From the NCBI RefSeq assembly GCF_026898115.1, contig NZ_CP114036.1:806001-870000 (forward strand): 64,000 nt of DNA, in the 5' to 3' direction. Within the stretch, counting starts at the first letter, position 1, and each line of letters starts with the position of its first letter. Origin of the DNA: Streptomyces sp. S465 (GTDB lineage: Bacteria; Actinomycetota; Actinomycetes; Streptomycetales; Streptomycetaceae). The notes beneath the pieces were generated by a model. That model had not been told where the DNA came from and made no database searches. It saw only the letters and a list, made by a program, of their open reading frames with translations. This document shows, in pieces, positions 27,235 through 36,159 of the stretch. The translations under genes were made by a program, and so were the position numbers.

Positions 27235-28995
27235 TCAATCGAGGCGCCGGCGCGGGCGGGGCCACCGGACGCCGCCGGACGCCGTGACCGCCAGGACGCC
27301 CAGGAGGGCGAGTGCGGCGGCGGGGGTGAGGACCGCCCAGGGGGCACGCTCGGCGTAGGGGTGGTTCTCGGCCAGCAGCCGGCCCCACTCCGGGGACGGC
27401 GGCTGGGCGCCCAGGCCGAGGAAACCCAGCGAGGCGAGGGCGAGCGCCACGGACGGCAGCCGCAGCAGGGCGTGGCGGACGACCGGGGGCAGGACGGCGG
27501 GCAGAACGTGGCGGCGCAGCAGATGGCGGCGGGAGGCGCCCAGCGCGCGGGTGGCGGCCAGATGTGTGGCGGCGCGCTCCTGCCGCAGCAGGGCGGAGGT
27601 GTGCGCGGCCAGCGGCGCCCAGGCGACGGCGGCCACGGCCAGCGCGGGGGTGTACGGGCCGCGGCCCGCCGCCCCGGCCACCAGGAGCCCGGCGAGCACG
27701 GGCGGCACCGCGTTCACCGTCTCGACGAGTCCGCCGGACAGCCGGGGCAGCAGCCCGAGCACTACCCCCGCCACCAGTGCGGCGGCGCTCACCGCCACCG
27801 CGAACGCGAGCGTGGACAGCGCGCCGTGTGCCACCCGGGCCAGCAGATCGCGGCCGAGCGCGTCGGTCCCGAAGGGGTGCGCCCAGGTCGGGGCGGTGAG
27901 CCGGGCGGCGGTGTCCACGGCCAGCGGGTCGCGGAAGGCGCCGAGCACCACGACGGCGAGCAGGAGAGCTCCGTAGAGCAGCGGAAGGGAGCGGGCGGAC
28001 GGCACGGACGGCCGGTCCAGCGAGGGCAGCGCCCCGTCCCGCAGCGCGGGCCCGAGCAGCGGCCGGGCCGCGAGCCGGGCGAGACCACCGGCGGCGGCCG
28101 CGAGCAGGACGAGGACGAGGGTGCCCGCCTGAAGCATCGGCAGGTCCTGGGCGATGGCCGCCTGGAGGGTGAGCCGGCCGAGCCCGGGGATGTCGAAGAC
28201 CTGCTCGACGGCGACCGCGCCCCCGGTGAGCCCGACCACGAACAGCCCGATGTTCGGCAGCGCTCCGGGCACGGCACGGCGCAGCGCCTGGCGGGCGATC
28301 CGCCGGGCGGGCAGTCCGCGCGCGGCGGCGGCCCGTGCCCAGGGTTCGGCGAACGCGCCGGGCAGGGCGTCGTCCAGCACCCGGCCCAGCAGCGCGCCCG
28401 CGGGCAGGCCGAGCGCGAGCGAGGGCAGCACCATCCACCGTGGCCCGTACCAGCCGACCGCGGGCAGCCAGCCGAGCCGCACCCCGACCACGGCCGCCAG
28501 TACGGACGCCAGCAGGAACTCCGGCAGCGCGGCGAGCAGCGCGCCGCCGCTTCCGGCACCGGCCCGGCGCCGGGCGGCCCGCCGCCGCGGCCCGAGCCAC
28601 AGCGTGCGTGCGCACACCGCGGCCGCGGTGACCGCCGCGACCACCAGCGCCCCGCCCATGAGCAGCAGCGAGACGCCGAACGCCTCGGCGACCGTCGGGG
28701 TCACGGCCGTCCCCGAGAGCCAGGACCGGCCCGCGTCGCCGTGCGGCAGTCCGGCGAGCCACCGGCCGAGCAGCCGCAGCGGACCCGCGTCGAGCCCGAG
28801 TTGGGAGCGCACGGAGTCCAGGAGTTCGGGGGTGGGGTCGCGTTCGGCGTCGCGCGCTGTGAGGACGGTGCGGGCGGGGTCGGTGCGGGACAGCCAGGGC
28901 AGCAGGCCGATGGCGCACAGCAGTGCCGCCGCGAGCGCGACGCGCCACAGCGCGACCAGCCCGGTGGACCGCTCCCGGTCCCGTGCGCCGCTCAC
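27235..28995 (-). CDS. ABC transporter fused permease (DppB-DppC-like), peptide/metallophore type
   Basis: A 586-residue membrane protein that joins two permeases of the DppB/OppB and DppC/OppC types. The first half has the EAA-like loop (ARAAAARGLPARRIARQALRRA) and ends near 330; the second half begins with the DppC hallmark HPFGTDALGRDLLARV and has its own EAA loop (ATRALGASRRHLLRRH). About twelve hydrophobic segments are visible. The GTG start overlaps the stop of the binding-protein gene by GTGA, so the two are coupled. No ATP-binding subunit follows: the downstream space holds the ALDH remnant. Ligand uptake would need an ATPase from elsewhere. Confidence 0.88.
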   Translation of the reverse strand: MSGARDRERSTGLVALWRVALAAALLCAIGLLPWLSRTDPARTVLTARDAERDPTPELLDSVRSQLGLDAGPLRLLGRWLAGLPHGDAGRSWLSGTAVTPTVAEAFGVSLLLMGGALVVAAVTAAAVCARTLWLGPRRRAARRRAGAGSGGALLAALPEFLLASVLAAVVGVRLGWLPAVGWYGPRWMVLPSLALGLPAGALLGRVLDDALPGAFAEPWARAAAARGLPARRIARQALRRAVPGALPNIGLFVVGLTGGAVAVEQVFDIPGLGRLTLQAAIAQDLPMLQAGTLVLVLLAAAAGGLARLAARPLLGPALRDGALPSLDRPSVPSARSLPLLYGALLLAVVVLGAFRDPLAVDTAARLTAPTWAHPFGTDALGRDLLARVAHGALSTLAFAVAVSAAALVAGVVLGLLPRLSGGLVETVNAVPPVLAGLLVAGAAGRGPYTPALAVAAVAWAPLAAHTSALLRQERAATHLAATRALGASRRHLLRRHVLPAVLPPVVRHALLRLPSVALALASLGFLGLGAQPPSPEWGRLLAENHPYAERAPWAVLTPAAALALLGVLAVTASGGVRWPRPRRRLD

Positions 28996-30533
28996 CGCCG
29001 GGTACCGGTGCCGACGAGCGTGCGCTCGTACGGATCGAGGATCACACCCCGCACCGAGGCGCCGACACCGTGCAGGATCCGCTGATGGACCAGCGGGACG
29101 ACCCCGTCCGTGCGCAGGACGGCGGTCTGCGCGGCCAGGGCGGCGCGGTGGCGCGCGGCGGCGTCGGCCTGGGAGCCGGCCTCGGCGACGGCGCGGTCCA
29201 CGGCCTTGTCGCACACCCCGGCCAGGTTGTAGCCGCCGTCGCAGGTGAAGTCGTCGGCGAGGTAGGAGACCGGGTCGCCGGTGTCGAGCATGGTGTTGCG
29301 GGCGGCCACCACGGCGTCGAACTTCCCGGCCAGGGCGTCGCTTTCCAGCCGGGAGTACTCCCGCACCTCCAGCCGCACGCTGAACCCTGCCGTGCGCAGC
29401 TGCTGTTGCAGCACCTGGGCGACCTCGGGCAGCTCGGGCCGGTTGTCGTAGGTGGCGAGGGTGACCGAGGTGTGGTCGGCCCGCGCGGCGGCAGGGCGGC
29501 CGGACAGCCGGGGGCGCTCGCCCGCGGCCCAGGTGAGGGCCGGGCCGAACAGGCCGCGGCCGGTGTCGGCGTGGCCCTCGTACACGTCCTCGGCGAGGGC
29601 GGCGGCGTCGACGGCCTGACGGGCGGCGGCGCGGACGGCGGGGTCGGCGAAGGGCCCGGACCGGGTGTTGAGGAAGAGGGCGGTGGTGCGGGCGGTGGGC
29701 ACCTCGCGCAGGGTGGGCCGGTCGAGGGTGGCCGCCTGGGAGACCGGGACGGCCTCGGCTATGTCCACCTCGCCGCTGCGCAGCGCGTTGGTGCGGGCCG
29801 TGCCGTCGGCGATGAACCGGACGTCGATGCCGGAGGCGTGGGCCAGACCGCCCCAGTAGTCGTCGAAGCGGTGGAGGGTGGCGCGGGTGGCGCCGGTCGC
29901 CTTCGCCAGGGTGAAGGGCCCCGTGGCGGTGCCGGCCGGATCGACCGCCGCTTCCCGGCCCGCCGTGCCGCCACCCGCCTTGGGCGTACCGGCCTTGGTC
30001 CGGTACGCCTTGGGCGACAGGATGGCCAGGCTCGGGCTGGACAGCCGCAGCGGCAGCGCGGAGTCGGCGGCGCCGGTCGTGATCCGGACCCGCCGCTCGC
30101 CGACCGCCTCGGCGGTCAGCGTGACCCCGGTGAGCGCGGCGGGCAGGGGATCGGCCTGGCCGGCGTGGGTGAGGGCGCCCGCCACCGCCGCCGGGGTGAC
30201 CTCGGTGCCGTCCTGGAACCGCGCCTCGCGCAGGGTGAACACCCAGCCGCGCGCGCTCTGCCGGGTCCAGGACTCGGCGAGTGCGGGTCCCGCGGCGCCG
30301 TTGCCGTCCAGCCGGGTCAGCCCCTCGGTGACGCCGAGCCGGCTGAGCAGGGTGGCGTCGGCGCCGTACGGGGAGAAGCGCTCGGCCGGCGGGAAGGCCA
30401 GCGCGACCCGGAGGCGTCCGCCGCCCGCCCCGGCCCCGGCGTCGTACGGCGAACCGTCACGGGCCGCGAAACAGCCGGAGAGCAGCGGGAGGAACAGCAG
30501 CGCGGCGGCCCACCGGCGGCGGACAGGGTGCAT
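28992..30533 (-). CDS. ABC transporter substrate-binding lipoprotein (SBP_bac_5 family)
   Basis: A 513-residue extracytoplasmic binding protein. A lipoprotein signal (RRRWAAALLFLPLLSGC) gives lipidated Cys21. The body follows the DppA/NikA pattern: VTEGLTRLDGNG, then LAESWTRQ and WVFTLREARFQDGTEVTPA, and DDYWGG near residue 220. Such proteins bind oligopeptides, nickel complexes or metallophores; the fused permease downstream and the Zur-like site upstream favour a metal-complex ligand, which is inference. The stop codon overlaps the permease start. Confidence 0.88.
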   Translation of the reverse strand: MHPVRRRWAAALLFLPLLSGCFAARDGSPYDAGAGAGGGRLRVALAFPPAERFSPYGADATLLSRLGVTEGLTRLDGNGAAGPALAESWTRQSARGWVFTLREARFQDGTEVTPAAVAGALTHAGQADPLPAALTGVTLTAEAVGERRVRITTGAADSALPLRLSSPSLAILSPKAYRTKAGTPKAGGGTAGREAAVDPAGTATGPFTLAKATGATRATLHRFDDYWGGLAHASGIDVRFIADGTARTNALRSGEVDIAEAVPVSQAATLDRPTLREVPTARTTALFLNTRSGPFADPAVRAAARQAVDAAALAEDVYEGHADTGRGLFGPALTWAAGERPRLSGRPAAARADHTSVTLATYDNRPELPEVAQVLQQQLRTAGFSVRLEVREYSRLESDALAGKFDAVVAARNTMLDTGDPVSYLADDFTCDGGYNLAGVCDKAVDRAVAEAGSQADAAARHRAALAAQTAVLRTDGVVPLVHQRILHGVGASVRGVILDPYERTLVGTGTRR

Positions 30534-30599
30534 GGGCGTGGTTCTCCAGGGGCTGCGCGGACACGGGCGTGCGCGGAGGCGGCGGAACAGAACGCTATC

Positions 30600-30614
30600 T
30601 GATTATCATTTCCA
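30600..30614 (-). promoter_or_regulatory. Zur-like box upstream of the ABC importer
   Basis: The minus strand reads TGGAAATGATAATCA, agreeing with the TGAAAATnATTTTCA-type actinobacterial Zur box at 11 of 14 defined positions. It lies 67-81 bp upstream of the binding-protein start, in the 86-bp gap after the GNAT gene, where a promoter would be expected. This suggests zinc repression of the importer. The match is by eye. Confidence 0.5.
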
Positions 30615-30619
30615 TCAAC

Positions 30620-31171
30620 TCACGGGCCCCCGAGGGGCATGGGGACCTCGAAGTGGACGACGCCGTTACCGCCTCCGGGCGCCTCCCGCTCATCGCAGAC
30701 CACCTTTCCCAGCGACCGCCAGAACAGCTCGGCGCCCGGCACCCCCGGATCGGTGTGCAGATAGACCGCGCGATAACCGCCGTCCGCGGCGGCGAAGTCC
30801 AGCAGCGCGCCCACCAGCCGCCGGGCCAGCCCGTTGCGCCGGTGCGCGGGACGCACGTAGACCCGGCGCAGCTGGGCGGTCTCCCCCGACGGATAACGCT
30901 CGGCCAGCCACGCGGGGTTGGGCGGATGGGCCGGGCCCCGGGAGTCGAGCGCGGCGGTCGCCACGACCGCCCCGTCGCCCTCGTCCACCGCCACCAGCAG
31001 GGTGTGGCGCCCATGGTCCAGATACGCGGCGGCGGGATCGACGATGTCGGCGTGCCAGCGCGGCACATAGCCCGTGCCGAAGTCGCGGTAGACGGTGTCG
31101 AGCATCACGCTGCGGGCAGCGTCGAGGTCGTCGGGGGTCGCGGTCCTGATGCGGTAGCTGGGCACCTGCAC
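30620..31171 (-). CDS. GNAT-family N-acetyltransferase
   Basis: A 183-residue acetyltransferase. The acetyl-CoA binding motif A reads LRRVYVRPAHRRNGLARRLVGALL near residue 105, preceded by the motif D strands. The N-terminus (YRIRTATPDDLDAARSVMLDTV) is typical. The substrate cannot be predicted. It diverges from the NTPase gene across 66 bp and lies upstream of the ABC importer on the same strand, with the Zur-like box between them. Confidence 0.85.
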   Translation of the reverse strand: MQVPSYRIRTATPDDLDAARSVMLDTVYRDFGTGYVPRWHADIVDPAAAYLDHGRHTLLVAVDEGDGAVVATAALDSRGPAHPPNPAWLAERYPSGETAQLRRVYVRPAHRRNGLARRLVGALLDFAAADGGYRAVYLHTDPGVPGAELFWRSLGKVVCDEREAPGGGNGVVHFEVPMPLGGP

Positions 31172-31237
31172 ATCGTACGCAATAAGCGGGTGCGATCACC
31201 GTACTGGCAGACTGGGCCGGGAGCGGAGGAGGGGCGG

Positions 31238-33649
31238 ATGGGGCGGGCACGGCCGTCGCTGCAGGAGCTGATCCAGCGGCGCGAGAACGCCGGATTCGTG
31301 GGCCGGCGCCGGGAACTGGACGCGTTCCGGGACAACTTCGGGCTGCCGCCGGAGGAGGGTCGGCACCGCTTCGTCTTCCATGTGCGCGGCCATGCGGGCG
31401 TGGGCAAGACCTGGCTGGTGCGCCGGCTGGAACAGGTCGCCCGCCAGGAGTACGGCGCGCTCACCGCCCGCGTCGACGAGACGGTGGGCTCGGTCCCCGA
31501 GGCGATGGCCGCGATCAGCGCCCAGTTCCACCGGCAGGGGAAGGAGTTCACCGCCTTCGACCGCCGGCTCGCCACCTATCGGCAGCGCCGCCACGAGGCG
31601 GAGTCGGCACCGGACGCGGCCGAGCGGCCGGGGCCCAGTACCGGCAGCATGGTCGCCGCGCGGACCGGTCTGGCCGGCCTCGGCCTGGTGCCGGGCGTCG
31701 GGGCGCTGGCCGGCGCGGTCGACCCGGTGCCGCTCGCCGAGGGCACCGACCGGCTGCGGGCCGCGCTCAGCTCACGGTTCCGCGACCACAAGGACGTCCA
31801 GCTGGTGCTGGACCCGGTGGAGGCCCTGACCCCGCTGCTGGTGCGGGAGTTGTCGGAGGCGGCCGCGGCGGTCCCGTGGCTGGTGCTGTTCTTCGATACC
31901 TACGAACGGGTCGGCGCACTGCTCGATCCCTGGCTGCACACCCTGCTGACCAGCGAACGCCTGGGCAGGCTCCCCGCGAACACCGTGCTGGTGCTGGCCG
32001 GGCAGACCCGGCTGGACCCCGGCCGCTGGGGCGAGCTGGCCGATGTGGTCGCGGAGCTGCCGCTGGAGCCGTTCACCGACGCGGAGGCCCGACACCTGCT
32101 CGCCGCCAAGGGCATCACCGAGGAGCCGGTGGTGCGCGAGGTGCTGCGGCTGTCGGGCCGGCTGCCCGTCCTGGTGTCCACCCTCGCCGAGAACCCGGGG
32201 ACCTCCGGCGACCTGGACGACCCCAGCGCCACCGCCGTCGAACGGTTCCTGAAGTGGGAGCCCGATCCGGTGCGCCGCGCCGCCGCCCTGGCGGGCGCGC
32301 TGCCCCGGCGGTTGAACGAGGACGTCTTCCGGGCGGCGGTGGGTGAGGAGGCGGCCGGGGCCGGTCTGTTCGGCTGGCTGCGAGCGCTGCCGTTCGTGGG
32401 CGGTCGCACCGGGTCGGCCCGTTACCACGACGTGGTCCGCGCCCCGATGCTGCGACTCCAGCGGACCACCTCACCACAGCGGTGGAGCGAGGCGCACACC
32501 CGGCTGGCGGAGACCTTCGCCGGGTGGCGGGAGACGGCCGCCGGAGGGCTCGACCCGCGCGACGGGTGGAAGCTGGACGCCTGGAGCGGACCGCGTCTGG
32601 AGGAGTGGTACCACCTGCTGTGCGCACGGCCGTCGGCGGCACTCCCCGGAGCGCTGCGGGACGGCATCGACGCCTGCGACGCGGGACCGGCGGTGGCCCG
32701 GCGGTGGGCGGCCACCCTGGCCGAGGCGGGCGAGGACGCCGACTCGGAGGAGGTACGCGCCTGGGGGCGGCGCCTGGAGGGGGCGCTACGGGACGAACGG
32801 CGGCGCGGCATCGAGGCGATGGGACTGCTGCTCGCGCGGGCCGGACTGGACACCGCCGGCCGGGCCGCGGCGCACGTGGTCCGGGGCTGGCACCGCCGGT
32901 CGGCCGAGGAGAACGACGCGGCGCTGGAGGACTTCCGCCGAGCGATCGAGCTGGACCCCGAAGATGTGCGGGCGCACTTCGGATGCGCCGCGATCCACCG
33001 GCTGACCGGGGACTTCACCGCGGCGATGGACGCGCTGGACCGCGTGGACGCGCTGGAGCCGGGCGCCACCTGGGTCCAGCGGGAGCGCGGGGAGACCTGC
33101 CGCCGGGCGGGCCGGTACGAGGAGGCGCTGGCCCTGCTCGACCCGGTGATCGAGGCCGATCCGGGGGACCATGTGGCGCTGGGCAGCCGCGGCCGGATCA
33201 AGGCGGTGCTCGGCCGGCCCCGGGAGGCCCTGGCGGACCTGGACCGGGCCATCGCACTGAACGGCGACTACACCTGGGCCCTGGTCCGGCGGGCCCGTGT
33301 CCGCAGCGCCCTGGGCGACACGGCGGGCGCGCTGGACGATCTGGACCGGGCGGAGGAACTCGCCCCGGACACCCCCGGAACACTGGGCGAACGCGGTGAT
33401 GTCCACCGCTTCGCGGGCCACTACGAGGAGGCCATCGCGGCGTACGACCGGGCACTGGCCCTCGACCCCGGCTACGCCTGGGCCCTGGGGAGCCGGGCGA
33501 TGGCCCACGAGGGGCTGGGCAGACGGGCACAGGCGCTGGCGGATCTGGCACGTGCGGTGGAGCTGAATCCCGGCTACGCCTGGGCCGTGGCGCAGCGCGA
33601 GCGTTTGCTGAACTCACCGGAGGGCGGACGGCATGACGGACCGGTGTGA
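31238..33649 (+). CDS. STAND-type NTPase with C-terminal TPR repeats
   Basis: An 803-residue protein. The N-terminal third is a P-loop NTPase: FVGRRRELDAF, Walker A GHAGVGKTW near residue 55, Walker B WLVLFFDTYE near 215. From about residue 560 there are at least six tetratricopeptide repeats (for example ALEDFRRAIELDPEDVRAH and AIAAYDRALALDPGYAWAL). This design, sensor repeats on a signal-transduction ATPase, occurs in regulators and in defence proteins; no effector domain such as a TIR, nuclease or protease is visible at the N-terminus. A strong GGAGGAGG site fixes the ATG; the upstream open frame is ignored. No transmembrane segment is evident. Confidence 0.85.
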   Translation: MGRARPSLQELIQRRENAGFVGRRRELDAFRDNFGLPPEEGRHRFVFHVRGHAGVGKTWLVRRLEQVARQEYGALTARVDETVGSVPEAMAAISAQFHRQGKEFTAFDRRLATYRQRRHEAESAPDAAERPGPSTGSMVAARTGLAGLGLVPGVGALAGAVDPVPLAEGTDRLRAALSSRFRDHKDVQLVLDPVEALTPLLVRELSEAAAAVPWLVLFFDTYERVGALLDPWLHTLLTSERLGRLPANTVLVLAGQTRLDPGRWGELADVVAELPLEPFTDAEARHLLAAKGITEEPVVREVLRLSGRLPVLVSTLAENPGTSGDLDDPSATAVERFLKWEPDPVRRAAALAGALPRRLNEDVFRAAVGEEAAGAGLFGWLRALPFVGGRTGSARYHDVVRAPMLRLQRTTSPQRWSEAHTRLAETFAGWRETAAGGLDPRDGWKLDAWSGPRLEEWYHLLCARPSAALPGALRDGIDACDAGPAVARRWAATLAEAGEDADSEEVRAWGRRLEGALRDERRRGIEAMGLLLARAGLDTAGRAAAHVVRGWHRRSAEENDAALEDFRRAIELDPEDVRAHFGCAAIHRLTGDFTAAMDALDRVDALEPGATWVQRERGETCRRAGRYEEALALLDPVIEADPGDHVALGSRGRIKAVLGRPREALADLDRAIALNGDYTWALVRRARVRSALGDTAGALDDLDRAEELAPDTPGTLGERGDVHRFAGHYEEAIAAYDRALALDPGYAWALGSRAMAHEGLGRRAQALADLARAVELNPGYAWAVAQRERLLNSPEGGRHDGPV

Positions 33650-33690
33650 CCTCCCGGCACCCGTGTCCCGCGTCCTGTCGTCGCGGCCGG

Positions 33691-33981
33691 TCACTGGCTC
33701 TGTCGTGAGGTGCGCCCGGTGAAGCAGGACGACACGATGCCGCGTAGCGCGCGCAGCACGGCGCGGCAGCACGCCAGGCACCGGGACGGGCGAGCCCGGC
33801 GGACCGGGTGCGGCGCGGCCGCCGGAGCCGGTACGGCCTCGGGGCCGGACACGTCCTGAGCGGTGGCGTCGACCGCGGCGGCCGGGGGCGGTGAGGGATC
33901 GGCGGTCTGCGGGACGGCGGGGCGGCGGGCGGCCTCCGCGCGCATCATCGCGCGCATGGCGGCGTAGACATCGGTGGGCAT
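33691..33981 (-). CDS. Hypothetical 96-residue protein
   Basis: The start has AGGAG with an 8-bp spacer. The N-terminal 22 residues (MPTDVYAAMRAMMRAEAA) should form an amphipathic helix. A Pro/Ala-rich middle follows, then a basic C-terminal part with three cysteines (RCLACC and SSCF). I do not recognise a family. It converges on the STAND NTPase gene 41 bp away. Confidence 0.5.
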   Translation of the reverse strand: MPTDVYAAMRAMMRAEAARRPAVPQTADPSPPPAAAVDATAQDVSGPEAVPAPAAAPHPVRRARPSRCLACCRAVLRALRGIVSSCFTGRTSRQSQ

Positions 33982-34090
33982 GCGGATACTCCTGCGGTCT
34001 CGGACGTCCGACGGCTGGCCGGGCAGGGCACACCGCATCCGGAATCCGCGGCACGGCCGCGGAAACGGATGGCGGAGGACCCGGGCCCGG

Positions 34091-34633
34091 TCAGCAGCGC
34101 AGTACGACGGACCGCGAGGAGAGCCGCCCGGCCGGGACGTCACCCCCGGCGCCGAACGCGCCGACACCGGTCGCGTGGCCGGCGAGGCGACCACGAACCA
34201 CGACGAGCACGAGGGGGCCGGGGGACGTCGAGAGGGACCGATGAGCGCCCAGCGAAGCACCGTGCACCAACCGCCCGGCGTGCCGCGCCGGATGCCCGCC
34301 ACCGTCCCGAGCGGAGAACACGGCCGACGCCGACGCCGAACGCTCCTCCTCGACATCCGGCACGACCGGAGCGAGGACGGGAGCGCCCGCGGGGACGGAT
34401 GTGGCGAGGGCCGGGGCCGGGACGGAACCGGGCACGGCCGCATCCGGAGCACCGGGTGCGGCCGGAAGCGTGGTGCCGGGCGCGGGCCGGGCGAGGCCCG
34501 TGGTGGGCGAGTCGCGGACGGCGCCCAGGGGCAGTACGGCGTGCAGCAGCGTGACCGCCAGCAGCAGAAGGACGGCGGCCGCGCACGGGCCGCCGCGCAC
34601 CGCGGGGCGGTTCATCCTGCGGCCGTGCACCAT
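34091..34633 (-). CDS. Hypothetical alanine/proline-rich protein with an N-terminal hydrophobic segment
   Basis: A 180-residue frame with GGGAGG 4 bp before the ATG. Residues 17-40 (CAAAVLLLLAVTLLHAVLP) are a signal peptide or membrane anchor. The rest is of low complexity, rich in Ala, Pro, Gly and Val, without a recognisable domain. Codon bias fits coding on this strand, but the frame could end in a different way if a sequencing error occurred. It is on the same strand as the 96-residue protein 110 bp downstream. Confidence 0.45.
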   Translation of the reverse strand: MVHGRRMNRPAVRGGPCAAAVLLLLAVTLLHAVLPLGAVRDSPTTGLARPAPGTTLPAAPGAPDAAVPGSVPAPALATSVPAGAPVLAPVVPDVEEERSASASAVFSARDGGGHPARHAGRLVHGASLGAHRSLSTSPGPLVLVVVRGRLAGHATGVGAFGAGGDVPAGRLSSRSVVLRC

Positions 34634-34788
34634 GCGGCCTCCCTCGCTGATCCCCCTCCAGGGAACCCCGCACAGCGGAAGACGGCACTCCGATTACCGG
34701 GAAAAGTCCGTACTTTCACCCGTGTCAGTTATCTCCTCGAACACGCATATCGTCGCATTTCGAGGAGTCATCGGCCGCCCTGGGGCGG

Positions 34789-35115
34789 TCATTCGAGCAG
34801 CGTGGCCGGTGCCGCCTGCCGCCAGGAGTCGAGCAGGATGTCCCGCAACTCGTCCAGGTCGTCCAACGCCGCGAGCCGCACCCTCACCCACGCCGAGCTC
34901 GCCTCGTGACCGGCGACCCAGAACTTCTCCGGCTCGGCCAGCACCAGCTCCCCGCGCTCCTCCTTGGGGCATCTGACGGCCATCGAGGTCTCGTCCTCGG
35001 GCAAGGTGGCGAACATCTTCCCGGCGACCCGGAAGGTGGGCATCGACCAGGCGATCTTCTCTGTGGTCTGCGGCAGCGACAGGGCGACGGTACGGACATC
35101 GTCGGACGTGATCAT
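34789..35115 (-). CDS. MmcQ/YjbR family protein
   Basis: A 108-residue protein with the YjbR fold signature: VRTVALSLPQTTEKIAWSMPTFRVAGKMFATL at the start, AEPEKFW in the middle and WVRVRLAALDDLDELRDILLDSWRQAAP at the end. The family has a CyaY-like double-wing fold and may bind DNA. A reliable function is not known. It is the single gene between the hypothetical protein and the pseudouridine operon. Confidence 0.85.
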   Translation of the reverse strand: MITSDDVRTVALSLPQTTEKIAWSMPTFRVAGKMFATLPEDETSMAVRCPKEERGELVLAEPEKFWVAGHEASSAWVRVRLAALDDLDELRDILLDSWRQAAPATLLE

Positions 35116-35232
35116 GGCCCGACCGTAGAGCACCCCACCGACAACGCCGCCCAGCAGCCCAGTCGCCCACGCGCCCACGCGCCCACGGGAGGCCGGTCCG
35201 CCGCCTGGGCGCGGCAGGGCGGCGCGGTCGGT

Positions 35233-36159
35233 TCAGCCCTCCGACCGGGCGTAGTGGATCGCGATCCGCGCCCCGAGGCGCGCGTTGTTCTTGACGAGGG
35301 CGATATTGGTCCGCAGGCTCTCCCCTTCGGTCAACTCCACGATCCGGCCCAGCAGATACGGGGTCGCGTCCTTGCCGCCGATCCCCGCCTCCGCCATCTC
35401 GGCGAGGGCCCGCTCGATGATGCCGTCGATCCGCTCGGCGGGGATCTCCTCGGCCTCGGGGACCGGATTGGCGATGCTCAGCCCCGCCGTCATGCCCAGC
35501 TCCCACTGGGCGCGCATGATGGCGGCGATCTCCTCGGGCGAGTCGGCGCGCAGCGGGGAGCGGAAGCCGCTCACCCGGGAGTAGAAGGCGGGGAAGTCGT
35601 CGGTGCCGTAGGTGAGCACCGGAACGCCGAGGGTCTCCAGCTTCTCCAGGGTCAGCCCGATGTCGAGGATGGACTTGACCCCGGCGCTGACGACGGCCAC
35701 CGGGGTGGTGGCGAGTTCGGTGAGATCCGCGCTGATGTCGAAGGAGCGCTCCGCTCCCCGGTGCACCCCGCCGATGCCGCCGGTGACGAAGACCCTGATC
35801 CCGGCGAGCGCGGCGAGCCGCATCGTGGACGCCACGGTGGTCGCGCCGTGGCCGCCGCGCGCCATGACATGGGCGAGGTCGCGCACGCTGACCTTGGCGA
35901 CGTCGGGGCTGGTGGCCAGCAGTTCCAGATCGGCCCGGCCCAGACCGGCGCGCGGGGTGCCGTGGAGGACGGCGATGGTGGCGGGGACCGCGCCCTCGGC
36001 GCGGATGATCTCCTCGACCTCGGTGGCCATCCCGACGTTCTGCGGATACGGCATGCCGTGGCTGATGATCGTGGACTCCAGCGCGACCACGGGGCGGCCG
36101 TCGCGCAGGGCCTGCGCGACCTCCTCGGTGAGGGTCAGCCGGGGGTGGGGCGTGGTCAT
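35233..36159 (-). CDS. psuG: Pseudouridine-5'-phosphate glycosidase
   Basis: A 308-residue enzyme that splits pseudouridine 5'-phosphate into ribose 5-phosphate and uracil. Family motifs are clear: VALESTIISHGMPYPQN, the HGTPRAGL segment, VSVRDL, TTVASTM, FVTGGIGGVHRGAE and the catalytic-Lys segment VVSAGVKSILDIG. The length matches the family. Its ATG overlaps the stop of the kinase gene by ATGA, so the two are translated together. Confidence 0.93.
   Translation of the reverse strand: MTTPHPRLTLTEEVAQALRDGRPVVALESTIISHGMPYPQNVGMATEVEEIIRAEGAVPATIAVLHGTPRAGLGRADLELLATSPDVAKVSVRDLAHVMARGGHGATTVASTMRLAALAGIRVFVTGGIGGVHRGAERSFDISADLTELATTPVAVVSAGVKSILDIGLTLEKLETLGVPVLTYGTDDFPAFYSRVSGFRSPLRADSPEEIAAIMRAQWELGMTAGLSIANPVPEAEEIPAERIDGIIERALAEMAEAGIGGKDATPYLLGRIVELTEGESLRTNIALVKNNARLGARIAIHYARSEG

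Noticed and set aside
26552..28948. 798-codon minus-strand frame
   Set aside because: Only its short aldehyde dehydrogenase part is meaningful; the rest is a shadow of the fused permease.
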